Of a stretch of 64,000 nucleotides of DNA, positions 16,497 through 28,101 are shown piece by piece. The notes below the pieces were generated by a model. It saw nothing but the letters and a program-made list of their open reading frames with translations, did no database searches and had not been told where the DNA came from. Positions within the stretch are counted from its first letter, which is position 1. Every line of letters starts with the position of its first letter. The position numbers were made by a program, and so were the translations under genes. Source of the stretch: Rhizobacter sp. SG703 (lineage in GTDB: Bacteria > Pseudomonadota > Gammaproteobacteria > Burkholderiales > Burkholderiaceae_C); NCBI RefSeq assembly GCF_012275445.1, contig NZ_JAAZQK010000006.1, positions 62,001 through 126,000 of the forward strand, given 5' to 3'.

Positions 16497-17053
16497 TACC
16501 ACTTCCTTTCGATGCCGATGTAGGCTTGGTTGTTGACCGTCAGCGTGTTGCCAGCCTGATTCAGAAGGGACAGGCTCGCGCTGCCGTCGGAGGTGCAGTA
16601 GTAGCGGACAGCAATCAATGCTTGACCACTAGCCGCGCCGAGGTAGTTGTTCAGTCCCGAATACCCGGTGCCGGAGGCGGAAATCACCATGCCAGCCGGA
16701 AGAGTCCACTGCAGATTTTGGGTGGAGGCATTCGCGCCTGAATATGGGATGTTGGACACAAGCCAACCCTCCTCGCCGCGCGCAAAGGAGGCGGTGATTG
16801 AGCCGATGTTTGCTCCGACCGCATACGAGCCGGCGAGGTTGCTGGCGCTGTACTGCCGCTGCAGAGACGCGACGCTGGCTGAGTCGACCGGCACACCCAG
16901 GTATCGAATGTTTGACCGTCCGGCTCCGACGATGGCGCCAATCGTTGCGCCAAGCCACGGCCCGCTGGGTTGACCGACCAGTACCGGCTGCTTACGCACG
17001 AACTGCGCGTGCGCAAACTGCTGCCGGTCGACGACGCCTACTGGAGAAACCAA
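16496..17053 (-). CDS. virion-tip or tail-fibre-like protein, 5' end doubtful
   Basis: The reading frame (185 codons from a TTG) is rich in Gly, Ser, Ala and Asn, with SNIRYLGVPVDSASVASLQR, SITASFARGEEGWLVSNIP and LLNQAGNTLTVNNQAYIGI, the style of beta-rich phage tail-fibre or tip proteins. No ATG or good ribosome binding site precedes it, and the first 30 codons look unlike protein. The gene has probably lost its true 5' end at a junction near 16.97-17.05 kb. Confidence 0.5.
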   Translation of the reverse strand: MVSPVGVVDRQQFAHAQFVRKQPVLVGQPSGPWLGATIGAIVGAGRSNIRYLGVPVDSASVASLQRQYSASNLAGSYAVGANIGSITASFARGEEGWLVSNIPYSGANASTQNLQWTLPAGMVISASGTGYSGLNNYLGAASGQALIAVRYYCTSDGSASLSLLNQAGNTLTVNNQAYIGIERKW

Positions 17054-17139
17054 TGGTGACGATGCTCACCGCCGCGGACGTCGCATATCAGACCGCTGTC
17101 ACGACCATGCATGGCGAGTTTGGAGTTAAGAAATGCTGA
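17053..17139 (+). CDS. 28-codon upstream peptide, possible truncated excisionase copy
   Basis: An ATG at 17053, preceded by TGGAGA, opens a 28-codon frame beginning MVTMLTAADVAYQ. Its stop overlaps the ATG of the next gene, whose product begins MLTAKEVAAA. The shared MLTA-x-x-VA start suggests a clipped duplicate of the excisionase-like gene or a coupled leader peptide. Evidence for translation is only positional. Confidence 0.3.
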   Translation: MVTMLTAADVAYQTAVTTMHGEFGVKKC

Positions 17140-17471
17140 CCGCAAAGGAGGTCGCTGCAGCGCTTGGCGTCTCCGTTCGGATGGTCTACGACCTGCACGC
17201 CAACGGGAGCCTGCCGGGCTATCGAATTCAGCGTGCGGTACGCTTCGCCCCCGAGGATGTGGAGGCCTACCGACAATCATGCCGATCCGCTGGGACACGA
17301 GAAACAAGCGCTGGCGCTACGAGTTCGACCGCGTCATTGAAGGTCGCCGGCAGCGAACTAGCCGCCTACTTCCGAAAGGCTGGAGTCAAGCCCAGGCCGA
17401 TGCCTTCGACCGGAAAGAAAGCGCGCGCCTCTACGCCGTTGGCACTGGTATCGAGCGCGCCGACGCGCTGA
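17133..17471 (+). CDS. excisionase-family helix-turn-helix protein
   Basis: The first 50 of 112 residues (MLTAKEVAAALGVSVRMVYD then LHANGSLPGYRIQRAVRF and EDVEAYRQ) form a MerR/Xis-type winged-helix DNA-binding domain. The rest, from about residue 51, overlaps the integrase start in another frame for 193 bp and may not be meaningful. GGAG lies 7 bases upstream of the ATG. In this position it should direct excision of the element or regulate the integrase. Confidence 0.7.
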   Translation: MLTAKEVAAALGVSVRMVYDLHANGSLPGYRIQRAVRFAPEDVEAYRQSCRSAGTRETSAGATSSTASLKVAGSELAAYFRKAGVKPRPMPSTGKKARASTPLALVSSAPTR

Positions 17472-18295
17472 TCGATTCCGCGGTACTGCACTACCTCCAG
17501 GACAAGGCTCAGCTCAAGAGCATCCAGTCAGCCCGCGAGAACCTGGCGGCGATCGCGTGGGCCTACGAGGAGAAGACGTTGTCCCAGCTGGCGGAGGTGG
17601 CCGCGGTGGTCAACGCCACGCGACAAGGCGTCCGGGATGGCGTCACACTGTCCGACGCTACCGTACACAACCGCCTGGCGCTGCTCAAGGCGGCCTGCCG
17701 CTGGGCATGGAAGAAGCACGGCATCTGCGAGAACGATCCCACCACCAGGATGATCCTGCCGGCGGTGCGCAACGAGCGCCACGTCTACGCCGGCCGAGCC
17801 GAGCTCGGACGCCTGCTGCGCGCCGCCGATAGACGGGACGTGCGCGCGATGATGCTGGCCGCCTTCTACACCGGAATGCGCTTCGGTGAGCTGCGGCGCG
17901 TCGTCTTCGACGCCGGCGCCCTGGTGCTGGAGGACACGAAGAACGGCGAGCGGCGTGTCGTGCCGGCGCACCCGAAGCTCGAGCGGCTGGGAATCCTGGC
18001 GATGCTCCCTCTGGAGGCGCCCGAGAGCACCCTGCAGCGCGGCTTCCAGCGCGCCCGTGTGCGGGCCGGGCTCCCGCACATCCGCATCCACGACCTGCGC
18101 CACAGCGCCGCCAGCGAGATGGTGAACGCTGGGGTGGATCTGTTCACCGTGGGCCGCGTGCTGGGGCACAAGGACCCGCGCAGCACCGCGCGCTACAGTC
18201 ACCACCAGGCGGAAACGCTCAAGGCAGCGGTGGGTAAGATCGGGAGAAAATCCCCGCACACTGCCGACAAAAAAGGCCACCCGAAGGCGGCCTGA
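17279..18295 (+). CDS. tyrosine recombinase (integrase)
   Basis: The 338-residue product has an N-terminal arm/SAM-like part, and a catalytic domain from about residue 160. The catalytic residues are Arg in [12 protein letters not shown], Lys in [12 protein letters not shown], HxxR in [14 protein letters not shown], a second His in [15 protein letters not shown], and the Tyr nucleophile in TARYSHH. The start [16 protein letters not shown] matches phage integrases beginning with a short substrate-like N terminus. The gene points at the intact tRNA-Ser, its integration target, 18 bp away. Confidence 0.95.
   Translation: MPIRWDTRNKRWRYEFDRVIEGRRQRTSRLLPKGWSQAQADAFDRKESARLYAVGTGIERADALIDSAVLHYLQDKAQLKSIQSARENLAAIAWAYEEKTLSQLAEVAAVVNATRQGVRDGVTLSDATVHNRLALLKAACRWAWKKHGICENDPTTRMILPAVRNERHVYAGRAELGRLLRAADRRDVRAMMLAAFYTGMRFGELRRVVFDAGALVLEDTKNGERRVVPAHPKLERLGILAMLPLEAPESTLQRGFQRARVRAGLPHIRIHDLRHSAASEMVNAGVDLFTVGRVLGHKDPRSTARYSHHQAETLKAAVGKIGRKSPHTADKKGHPKAA
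18248..18260 (+). repeat. candidate integrase arm-type site, right
   Basis: This is the second exact copy of AAATCCCCGCACA, in the same orientation as 13106-13118. It lies within the last codons of the integrase gene and 54 bp inside attR. Confidence 0.45.
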
Positions 18296-18313
18296 TTCGT
18301 CGAGATTTACCTA

Positions 18314-18401
<88 letters not shown>

Positions 18402-18477
18402 TGAAACTGGGGCTTCGGCGGGTCTCTGAGCCGAGTCGCGGATTCTAGCCCAGGAAAAGGGCGCTTTCGCCCTCCCC

Positions 18478-20769
<2,292 letters not shown>

Positions 20770-20770
<1 letters not shown>

Positions 20771-21213
20771 CACAGCACCCCGATCAGTTGCACTTCGAAG
20801 GTCACCGGCTGGCCGGCCAGCGGGTGGTTGAAGTCGAACAGCAGCCAGTCGCTGCCCACCTCGCGCACGACGCCGGCGTACGAGGCCTGGCCGTCGGGCG
20901 TCGGGAACTGCACCACGTCGCCCGGGTGGTATTGCTCGTCGGGGTCGCCCAGCTCGTGCAGCAGCGCGAGCTTCACGCGCTGCAGCATCTCGGGGTTGCG
21001 TTCGCCGAAGGCCTCGCCGGCGGGCAGGTCGAACGAGGTCCGCGTGCCTTCGGCCAGCCCCATCAACCGCGATTCCATCGCCGGCGACAACTCGCCGCTG
21101 CCCAGCGACAGCGTGGCCGGCTTGTCGGCGAATGTGTTGATGATGTCGACCCCATCGGGGCCGGCGAGCCGGTAGTGCAGCGTCAGGAACGATCCCTGTT
21201 GAACGTGGGTCAA
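20770..21213 (-). CDS. fkpB: FKBP-type peptidyl-prolyl isomerase, SlpA class
   Basis: The 147-residue SlpA/FkpB-like isomerase carries an FKBP core ([18 protein letters not shown], then [21 protein letters not shown]) interrupted by an IF chaperone insert, with the C-terminal [19 protein letters not shown] typical of SlyD/SlpA. It lacks the His-rich tail of SlyD. It is coupled by overlap to ispH. The start lies 66 bp from the divergent radC. Confidence 0.94.
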
Positions 21214-21278
21214 GGCAAATCCTGGTTCGGTAGACTGGACTCAATTTTAGGTGCGGCGCCCGGCTGTGCCGCCGGATC

Positions 21279-21959
21279 ATGCCCATGCTGCTCAAAGACC
21301 TGCCCGCCGACGCCCGCCCGCGTGAAAAACTGCTGGCCCGCGGCCCGCAGGCCCTGGCCGATGCCGAGCTGGTCGCGCTGCTGCTGCGCACCGGCGTCAA
21401 GGGCGATTCGGTGCTGAACCTCGCGCAGCGGCTGCTCGACGATTTCGGCGGGCTCAACGGGCTGCTGCAGGCCGATCCGCGGGCGCTGCAGCGCATCAAG
21501 GGCCTCGGCCCCGCGAAGCGGGCGCTGGTCAGTGCGGTGCTCGAGCTGGCCCGCCGCTCGCTCGGCCAGCAGATGGCCGAGCGGCCGCTGCTCGACAACA
21601 TCCTCAACGTCAAGAACTACCTGCGGCTGCAGTTCGGCGGGCGCGGCCACGAGGTGTTCTCGGTGCTGTTCCTCGACGCGCAGAACCGGCTGATCCAGAT
21701 GGAAGAGATGTTCCGCGGCTCGCTGACGCAGGCCAGCGTCTACCCGCGCGAGGTGTTGAAGCGCGCGCTGCAGCTGCACGCCGCCGCGGTGATCCTCGCG
21801 CACAACCACCCGTCGGGCTCGGCGCAGCCGTCGCGTTCCGACGAGGCGCTGACGCAGACGCTGAAGTCGGCGCTCGCGATGATCGACGTGCGCGTGCTCG
21901 ACCACCTGGTGGTTGGCGACACCGAGGTCGTCTCGTTCGTGGAGCGGGGCCTGCTGTGA
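21279..21959 (+). CDS. radC: RadC/MPN-domain protein
   Basis: The 226-residue RadC-family protein has an N-terminal UPF0758 helical region ([20 protein letters not shown] with a helix-hairpin-helix, [16 protein letters not shown]). A JAMM/MPN domain follows with the metal motif [17 protein letters not shown]. RadC was named as a DNA-repair gene, but a repair role has been disputed. A second in-frame Met (MLLKDLP) two codons on is possible. Its stop overlaps the Smr gene start (GTGA). Confidence 0.93.
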   Translation: MPMLLKDLPADARPREKLLARGPQALADAELVALLLRTGVKGDSVLNLAQRLLDDFGGLNGLLQADPRALQRIKGLGPAKRALVSAVLELARRSLGQQMAERPLLDNILNVKNYLRLQFGGRGHEVFSVLFLDAQNRLIQMEEMFRGSLTQASVYPREVLKRALQLHAAAVILAHNHPSGSAQPSRSDEALTQTLKSALAMIDVRVLDHLVVGDTEVVSFVERGLL

Positions 21960-22594
21960 CCCTGCGCAGCCTGCAGGACCTGTCCGACGTCCGCGAGGCG
22001 CTGAAGCGCGCGCAGCGCGAAGCGACCGAGCGCGAGGCCCGTGCCCGCGAGGAAGAAGCCCGCAGGCTGCGCGAGAAGAACCTGTTCTCCAGCAGTGTCG
22101 GCCGCGTGCAGCCGGTGGCGCCCAGCGGCCGCCGCCACGCGCGGCCGACACCGCCTTCGCCCGAACCGCGGCAGCGCGAACGCGACGAAGAGAACGCGCT
22201 GCGCGAGTCGCTGTCCGACGAGTTCGACCCGGTCACGCTGCTCGAGACCGACGACCAGCTGTCCTATCGCCGCCCCGAGATCGGCATCGACGTGCTGCGC
22301 AAGCTGCGCCGCGGCGGCTGGGCCATCCAGGGCGAGGTCGACCTGCACGGGCTGCGGCGCGACGCCGCGCGCGAGCGGCTCACCGCCTTTGTCCATGACG
22401 CGGTGCACAGCGGACTGCGCTGCGTGCGCGTCGTGCACGGCAAGGGCAACGGCTCGCCGGGCCGCGAACCGGTGCTGAAGGGCAAGGTGCGCAGCTGGCT
22501 GATCCAGAAGGCCGACGTGCTCGCCTTCGTGCAGGCGCGCGGCGACGAAGGCGGCCATGGTGCCGTGATCGTGCTGCTTCGCGCGCTGCGCTGA
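21956..22594 (+). CDS. Smr domain endonuclease-like protein
   Basis: The 212-residue protein starts at GTG. An N-terminal charged coiled coil (about residues 8-45) precedes an Smr domain with the signature [22 protein letters not shown] and the motif [21 protein letters not shown], ending in [11 protein letters not shown]. Smr domains of this type bind or nick nucleic acids and are linked to recombination or mRNA surveillance. The gene is coupled to radC. Confidence 0.93.
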   Translation: MTLRSLQDLSDVREALKRAQREATEREARAREEEARRLREKNLFSSSVGRVQPVAPSGRRHARPTPPSPEPRQRERDEENALRESLSDEFDPVTLLETDDQLSYRRPEIGIDVLRKLRRGGWAIQGEVDLHGLRRDAARERLTAFVHDAVHSGLRCVRVVHGKGNGSPGREPVLKGKVRSWLIQKADVLAFVQARGDEGGHGAVIVLLRALR

Positions 22595-22908
22595 GGTCAT
22601 ACCGCGTCACGATCTGGCGCGCTTCGTCGCATGCGCGTCGGGTCGTAAGCAAGGCAACAAATGCCACGCGGCCCGTCATCCCCCTAACCCGTGGGAGGCA
22701 GGTTGCCTCGCAGAAGACTAGGGCCCCGGCGCCCTCCTCGACAGCTTACGGGGACGGCGTTCCAAAACTTCTGAAAGCGCTGTCAAGAATCGACCTGTCA
22801 AGCCCGTTTCACCGATGGTTGCATGTCGATCGGTATGAACTTTGCACGGTTTTGACCACAACGCGCATTCGTGATCGCGATAGGCGCACCCTACAAGGAG
22901 GTCAGACC
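22595..22908. other. 314-bp gap upstream of the crystallin-metalloprotease gene
   Basis: I find no gene here. It contains a small perfect hairpin GAGGCA-GGT-TGCCTC (22695-22709) and two direct copies of CTGTCAAG (22780-22787, 22795-22802) spaced 15 bp start to start, which could be regulator half-sites. A clear AAGGAGG binding site precedes the GTG start at 22909. It is likely the promoter and leader region of the lipoprotein gene. Confidence 0.5.
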
Positions 22909-24918
22909 GTGTCCCGACAATCCCGAGCATTCGATTCGTCAACCCATCGCCTGCTGCTGCCGCTGGCATCGGTGGTCGTGCTGCTGGCCGCGTGCGGCGG
23001 CGGCAACCAGCAGAACCCCGACGCGCAGGCGGCCGACCAGCAGGCCGAGGCCGCGACGGCCGCCGCGGTCGACACTTCCGCGATCTGCTTCTACGAACAC
23101 GTCAACTACCAGGGCGCGAGCTTCTGCGCCGGCGCCGATTCGACCTGGATCGGCTCGGCCTGGAACGACCGCGTCTCGTCGGTGAAGGTGAAGGCGGGCT
23201 ACAAGGTCCAGCTGTTCCAGCACATCAACTACGGCGGCAACTCGGTCACGCTGACGGGCGACACCGCGAACCTGGTGTCGCTGGGCTTCAACGATGCCGC
23301 GTCGTCGCTGAAGGTCACCGCGCCGACCGTCACCCCGCCGACGGGCACCTCGCCGGTGTCGGGCATCCAGGTCGCGCAGTCGCTGCTGTTCAACAGCGAC
23401 GACAGCGCGCTGGTGCTGGTCTCGGGCAAGGCCGCGCTGGTCAAGGTCAACGTCACCAGCGGCGCCACCGGCGGCGCCAAGCCGAGCGGCACGCTGCGCG
23501 TGACGAGCGCCAACGGCGCCACCCGCGACATCCTGCTGACCGCGCCCACCGGCGCGCTGCCGGCCAACGTGCCGGCCGTGCCCAGCTTCGCCGATTCGTA
23601 CACCGCCACCGTGCCGGCCGACCTCGTCAAGACCGGCGTCAAGTTCACCGCGCTGATCGGCAGCAGCGCCGGCACGACGATCACGCCGCGCGTCGGCGGC
23701 GGCACGCCGATGAAGTTCGTGCCGATCGCGATCCAGATCGCCGGCACCGTCGGCAAGCTGCCGGCCAGCCAGGGCGCCCACCTGCAGGCGCTGTTCCCGG
23801 TCTCGTCGGTCACCGTGCAGTCGCACCCGACCTACGTGTCGAGCCGCGTGACCACGCTGCCGACGACCGACGACGGCTGGAGCGATGCATTCGGCAAGAT
23901 CCTCGGCGAGGTGGCCGACCTGCATTCGCTGGAAGGCGCCGCCAAGCACGACCACTACTTCGGCTTCATTCCGAAGCGCACCTGGGGCCTCGCCGGCCTG
24001 GCGTACCTCAGCCACCACTCCGGCGTCGGCTTCGACATGCCCGACCAGCCGACCACCGTGCGCGACGTGGTGGCCCACGAGATGGGCCACAACTTCTCGC
24101 TGCCCCACGCGGCCTGCGGCGGCGCCGGCAGCCCGGACCCGGCCTACCCGTACCCGGACGCCAACCTCGGCAAGGCCGGCCGCTACGTCTGGCCTTACCT
24201 GGCCGACAGCAACACGTTCTACGATCCGCGCCCGACCGATCGCCACGACATCATGAGCTACTGCGGTGGCCAGGTCTTCTCCGACTACAACTACCGGAAG
24301 ATGCAGACCTACCTGACGCCGGCCGACAAGTCGATGGTCAACGAGGCGGCCGCCGCCGCGGTGACGGCCACGCAGGACCTGCTGCTGATCAGCGGCGAAA
24401 TCGGCGCGGCCGGCACCGCCGAGCTGAACCCGGTGAAGTCGCTGGTGGGCCGTGCCGAAGCCCCCGAGGCCGGCGAGTACACGCTGCGCATCGTGTCGGC
24501 CAGCGGCACCACGGACATTCCGTTCGCGCCGCGTACGCTGGACCACAACAGCACGCTGCAGCACTTCGGCTTCACGGTCCCGAACCCGGGCGCGATCCAG
24601 AGCATCACCGTGCTGCAAGGCGCCAAGACGCTGCTGAACTCGCAGGCCAAGGCCGCGAGCGTCACCGAACGGGCACAGGCCGCAACGCCGCAGGTCCAGG
24701 TGCAGGAGAGCGGCGGTTCGCTGAAGCTCACCTGGGATGCGGCACGTCACCCGTACCTGACCGTGACCTGGGTCGGCACCGAGCAGCGCCGCAACCTGGC
24801 GCAAGACCTGCGCGGCGGCAGCGCCACGCTGTCGAGCGCCGACCTGCCAGGCGGCGGCAGCTTCGAGCTGGCGCTGTCGGACGGCCTGAACGCGGTGCGT
24901 GTGAACCACGCTCGCTGA
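22909..24918 (+). CDS. lipoprotein metalloprotease (metzincin) with beta/gamma-crystallin domain
   Basis: The 669-residue surface or periplasmic lipoprotein has lipobox LLAAC (Cys29). Residues about 55-135 form two beta/gamma-crystallin Greek-key motifs (CFYEHVNYQGASFC and VQLFQHINYGGNSVTL). The middle carries the zinc site AHEMGHNFSLPHA near residue 390 (HExxHxxxxxH) and a Met-turn (IMSYCGG), which defines a metzincin, closest in style to the M66/StcE group. The C terminus looks like beta domains. The start is GTG after AAGGAGG, giving a proper signal. It is probably secreted and acts on extracellular protein; the substrate is unknown. Confidence 0.85.
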   Translation: MSRQSRAFDSSTHRLLLPLASVVVLLAACGGGNQQNPDAQAADQQAEAATAAAVDTSAICFYEHVNYQGASFCAGADSTWIGSAWNDRVSSVKVKAGYKVQLFQHINYGGNSVTLTGDTANLVSLGFNDAASSLKVTAPTVTPPTGTSPVSGIQVAQSLLFNSDDSALVLVSGKAALVKVNVTSGATGGAKPSGTLRVTSANGATRDILLTAPTGALPANVPAVPSFADSYTATVPADLVKTGVKFTALIGSSAGTTITPRVGGGTPMKFVPIAIQIAGTVGKLPASQGAHLQALFPVSSVTVQSHPTYVSSRVTTLPTTDDGWSDAFGKILGEVADLHSLEGAAKHDHYFGFIPKRTWGLAGLAYLSHHSGVGFDMPDQPTTVRDVVAHEMGHNFSLPHAACGGAGSPDPAYPYPDANLGKAGRYVWPYLADSNTFYDPRPTDRHDIMSYCGGQVFSDYNYRKMQTYLTPADKSMVNEAAAAAVTATQDLLLISGEIGAAGTAELNPVKSLVGRAEAPEAGEYTLRIVSASGTTDIPFAPRTLDHNSTLQHFGFTVPNPGAIQSITVLQGAKTLLNSQAKAASVTERAQAATPQVQVQESGGSLKLTWDAARHPYLTVTWVGTEQRRNLAQDLRGGSATLSSADLPGGGSFELALSDGLNAVRVNHAR

Positions 24919-25022
24919 GTCGAAGAGCCGGCAACGCAGGGGCGGGCCGAGCGCCGGGCCGCCCCAAGCCGGCCCGCATCCCCGCGGGGACAGCCCGGTG
25001 TACCCACCGGGCGAGGGGTGGT

Positions 25023-25430
25023 CTACACCCCCTTGTTTCGCATCCAGTCGGCCGTCTGAAAGAAGGATTCGCGCAAGCGCTTGATCAACGCCGGATCCAG
25101 CTCGGTCTCCTGCATCGCCTGGTGCATGCAGGCGAGCCACTGGTCGCGCTCCAGGACGCCGATCGAGAACGGCAGGTGGCGCGCCCGCAGCATCGGGTGC
25201 CCGAAGCGCTCCACGTAGTGCTGCGGCCCGCCGAGCCAGCCGCACAGGAACCAGAACAGCTTGTCGCGCGCCGACTCGAGGCTGGAACCGTGCGCGGCGC
25301 GCAGCGCGGCATAGCCGGGCTCGAGGTCCATCAGGTCGTAGAAGCGGTCGACCAGCGAGCGCACGACGGCCTCGCCGCCGACCCATTCGAACGGCGTGGC
25401 GGGCTTGGAAGCGGGTGCGGACTCGCTCAC
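25023..25430 (-). CDS. group II truncated hemoglobin (TrHbO-like)
   Basis: The 135-residue globin has the tyrosine-rich B helix (LVDRFYDLMDLEPGYAALR), the SARDKLFWFLCGWLGGP E-helix segment and the HPMLRARHLPFSIG motif carrying the proximal His, then DQWLACMHQAM. The pattern fits truncated globins of group II, proposed to handle O2, NO or peroxide. It is downstream of, and overlaps, the MinD-like gene. Confidence 0.93.
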   Translation of the reverse strand: MSESAPASKPATPFEWVGGEAVVRSLVDRFYDLMDLEPGYAALRAAHGSSLESARDKLFWFLCGWLGGPQHYVERFGHPMLRARHLPFSIGVLERDQWLACMHQAMQETELDPALIKRLRESFFQTADWMRNKGV

Positions 25431-26260
25431 GATGCGGCGAGCTTCGCGGCCACCGCGACGATGGCCTTGGCCGCTTCGCAGCCCGGCAGCGATTCGAGCA
25501 GCAACTGCCGCTTCTGCACCGCCTCGCGCACCGACGGATCGATCGGCACCTCACCCAGCAGTTCGAGCTTCAGCGACGGGTCGGGCCCGGCCAGCTGCGG
25601 CGCGACGAACTTGTCGACCACCTGCTGCAGCTGCCCGCGGATCACGCGGCCTTCGCCGCTGCGGTTGACCTGGTTCACCACCAGCGAGATCTTCGTGCGC
25701 TGCTGCTGCGTCGCGAGCACCTTGATGGTCGCGTAGGCATCGGTCAGCGAGGTGGGTTCGGGCGTCGCGACGACCAGCACGTCGTCGGCCAGCGACACGG
25801 CATACAGCACCACGTCGGAAATGCCGGCGCCGGTGTCGAGCAGGATGCGGTCGTAGCGCGGCGCCACGGTCTCGATGATCTTCAGCAGCTGCTCGCGGAT
25901 CTCGGCGGTCAGCCGCGAGTACTCGACGAGGCCGGAACCCGCGAGCAGCACCGAGAAGCCGCCCGGCGCCGGCAGGATCGCGTCTTCCAGCTTCGACTTG
26001 CCGGTGAACACGTCGTGCAGCGTGATCTTCGGAAACAGGTTCAGCACCACGTCGAGGTTCGCCAGGCCCAGGTCGGCATCGAGCACCAGCACGCGTTCGC
26101 CGCGGCGCGCCAACGCGGCCGCCAGGTTGGCCGACACGAAGGTCTTGCCGACACCGCCCTTGCCGCTGGTCACCGCCAGCGTGCGAGCACGGTGCCGAGG
26201 CGGCACCGGTGCGGCAGCAGCGGCTGTTTCTGTGGTGCTCATCGCTGACTCAACATTCAT
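25427..26260 (-). CDS. MinD/ParA-family ATPase (FlhG/FleN-like)
   Basis: The 277-residue P-loop ATPase has a deviant Walker A SGKGGVGKTFVSANLAAALA near residue 35, Walker A' LVLDADLGLANLDVVLN, and Walker B RILLDTGAGISD. The LGLANLDV wording and overall length resemble FlhG/FleN regulators of flagellar number and placement rather than plasmid ParA. No flhF lies adjacent, but cheR-cheD-cheB start 940 bp away on the other strand, which supports a motility link. Starts at 26260 or 26242 (MSTTETA) are both possible. Confidence 0.85.
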   Translation of the reverse strand: MNVESAMSTTETAAAAAPVPPRHRARTLAVTSGKGGVGKTFVSANLAAALARRGERVLVLDADLGLANLDVVLNLFPKITLHDVFTGKSKLEDAILPAPGGFSVLLAGSGLVEYSRLTAEIREQLLKIIETVAPRYDRILLDTGAGISDVVLYAVSLADDVLVVATPEPTSLTDAYATIKVLATQQQRTKISLVVNQVNRSGEGRVIRGQLQQVVDKFVAPQLAGPDPSLKLELLGEVPIDPSVREAVQKRQLLLESLPGCEAAKAIVAVAAKLAAS

Positions 26261-26997
26261 TCAATGTCCTGGAACTGCGACGTACCGAACAGCATGCCCT
26301 TTTCCTCGGCGCTCACCAGCGACACCGGCGGCTGCTCGAGGCAGGCGCGGTTGCGGCCTTCGCGCTTGGCGCGGTAGAGCTGCTGGTCGGCGCGTTCGAT
26401 CCACAGTGTCGCCGACGACCGCACCCATTGCGGCGCAAAGGCCCCGCCGAGGCTGATCGTGACCGACAGCGATTGCCGCCGCGCCACCGTCACCGGCGTG
26501 CCTTCGACCTTGCTGCGGATGCGCTCGGCCACGATGTGACCGAAGGTCGGCGGGCAGTTGGGCAGGATGATCGCGAATTCTTCGCCGCCGAAGCGGGCCA
26601 CGGTGTCCATCGGCCGCACGCAACTCATCAGCGACGCGGCCACGGCCTTCAGCACCAGGTCGCCGGCCGCATGGCCGTGGGTGTCGTTGACCATCTTGAA
26701 GCGATCGATGTCGACCATCAGCACCAGCGCCGGTTCGCCGGCCCGAGCGACGCGGTCGATCTCGCGGGCGATCGCCAGCTCGAACTGGCGGCGGTTCGAC
26801 AGACCGGTCAGCGCGTCGCGGCTGGAAAGATCGCACAGCGCGTCGATCACCGACTGCAGCCACACCGTCTGGCCGACCTGCGCGAAGTCGGGCAGCACGT
26901 GCCCCGACTGGCCGAGCAGCTGCAACGCCGCGGCGAGCCGCAGCTGGGGCGCTGCGGGCAGGTCTGGCGTTGGGGTTACTGCTGGAGATGTGGACAC
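26257..26997 (-). CDS. diguanylate cyclase (GGDEF domain)
   Basis: The 246-residue protein from GTG at 26997 has a short helical N-terminal region (residues 1-75) and a GGDEF domain starting SSRDALTGLSNRRQFELAI. The active site is RFGGEEF. An inhibitory I-site RPMD lies five residues before it, so c-di-GMP feedback is expected. It has no sensor domain or membrane helix. The frame runs open to 27177, so the true start is uncertain. It overlaps the MinD-like gene downstream. Confidence 0.88.
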   Translation of the reverse strand: MSTSPAVTPTPDLPAAPQLRLAAALQLLGQSGHVLPDFAQVGQTVWLQSVIDALCDLSSRDALTGLSNRRQFELAIAREIDRVARAGEPALVLMVDIDRFKMVNDTHGHAAGDLVLKAVAASLMSCVRPMDTVARFGGEEFAIILPNCPPTFGHIVAERIRSKVEGTPVTVARRQSLSVTISLGGAFAPQWVRSSATLWIERADQQLYRAKREGRNRACLEQPPVSLVSAEEKGMLFGTSQFQDIE

Positions 26998-27200
26998 GTC
27001 GGACCCGGATCTGTGTGGTTTCAGTCTAGCAGCGGCGATTTTCGCGGCCCTCGGGAAATATGCGGTGATTCGCACCCATCTCCACCCTTGGGGGCACCTC
27101 AAGGTCCGCAGACTGGCAACCGATAAGGCGAGGAGGTGGTCCGCATCGGAATCCGCTTGTCCCATCTCGAACAACATCCGAACGATTGCCTGGAGACTTC

Positions 27201-28058
27201 ATGAGTGCAGCGTCCCCCGCCGAACTCGCCGCGTTGCGCAACGTGTCCGAGCAGGAGTTCAGCTTCGGCCATGCCGATTTCGAACGCGTGCGCCAGCTGA
27301 TCTACCAGCGTGCCGGCATCAGCCTGCATGCGGGCAAGCAAGCCATGGTCTACAGCCGCCTGTCGCGCCGGCTGCGCGAGACCGGCCAGCGCAGCTTCGC
27401 GAGCTACCTGCAATGGCTCGAGGCCGCCAGCGGCCCGTCGGCCGACCGCGAATGGCAGGAGTTCGTGAACTGCCTGACGACCAACCTGACCTCGTTCTTC
27501 CGCGAGGAACACCATTTCCATGCGCTGAGCGCCGACCTGAAGGCACGCGCCGGCCAGTCGTTGCGCGTCTGGTGCAACGCCGCCTCCACCGGCGAGGAGC
27601 CGTACTCGATCGCGATGACCTGTGCCGAGGCACTCGGCCACAGCGCGGTGCGCATCGTCGCGAGCGACATCGACACCAACGTGCTCGCCACCGCCAGCCG
27701 GGGCGTGTACCCGGCCGATGCGCGCGGGCTGACCGCCAACCACCACCGCGCGCACTTCCTGCGCGGCAAGGGCGACAACAGCGGCTTCATCCGCGTGAAG
27801 CCGGAGCTGGCGCGCATGATCGAGTTCCGCGTGCACAACCTGATGGACTCGCGCTGGTCGCTTGGCGACCCGTTCGACATCGTGTTCTGCCGCAATGTGA
27901 TGATCTATTTCGACGGCCCGACGCAGCGCCGCGTGCTGGAACGCATCCACGGCGTGATGAAGCCCGGCGGCCTGCTGTTCGTCGGCCATTCGGAGAACTT
28001 CACGGATTCCAAGGACATCTTCCGCCTGCGCGGCAAGACGGTCTACGAACGGGTTTGA
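27201..28058 (+). CDS. cheR: chemotaxis protein methyltransferase
   Basis: CheR adds methyl groups from SAM to glutamates of chemoreceptors for adaptation. The 285-residue product has the N-terminal helical domain (FERVRQLIYQRAGISL) and NLTSFFREEHHF. The SAM-binding motif is VWCNAASTGEEPYSIAM, with CRNVMIYFD and MKPGGLLFVGHSE later. TGGAGA precedes the ATG at 27201. It is the first gene of cheR-cheD-cheB. Confidence 0.96.
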   Translation: MSAASPAELAALRNVSEQEFSFGHADFERVRQLIYQRAGISLHAGKQAMVYSRLSRRLRETGQRSFASYLQWLEAASGPSADREWQEFVNCLTTNLTSFFREEHHFHALSADLKARAGQSLRVWCNAASTGEEPYSIAMTCAEALGHSAVRIVASDIDTNVLATASRGVYPADARGLTANHHRAHFLRGKGDNSGFIRVKPELARMIEFRVHNLMDSRWSLGDPFDIVFCRNVMIYFDGPTQRRVLERIHGVMKPGGLLFVGHSENFTDSKDIFRLRGKTVYERV

Positions 28059-28101
28059 GCCTGCTCAAGCACACCCTGCAGCCCGCCGATATGGAATGAC
28101 C

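Noticed and set aside
22640-22760. A riboswitch in the leader of the crystallin-metalloprotease gene
   Set aside because: The hairpin and GC-rich blocks did not match the consensus of c-di-GMP, SAH or cobalamin riboswitches that I could recall; only a small inverted repeat remains.
22939-25554. Very long minus-strand frame over the metalloprotease gene
   Set aside because: Antisense shadow with Arg/Val/His-rich low-complexity translation and no domain.
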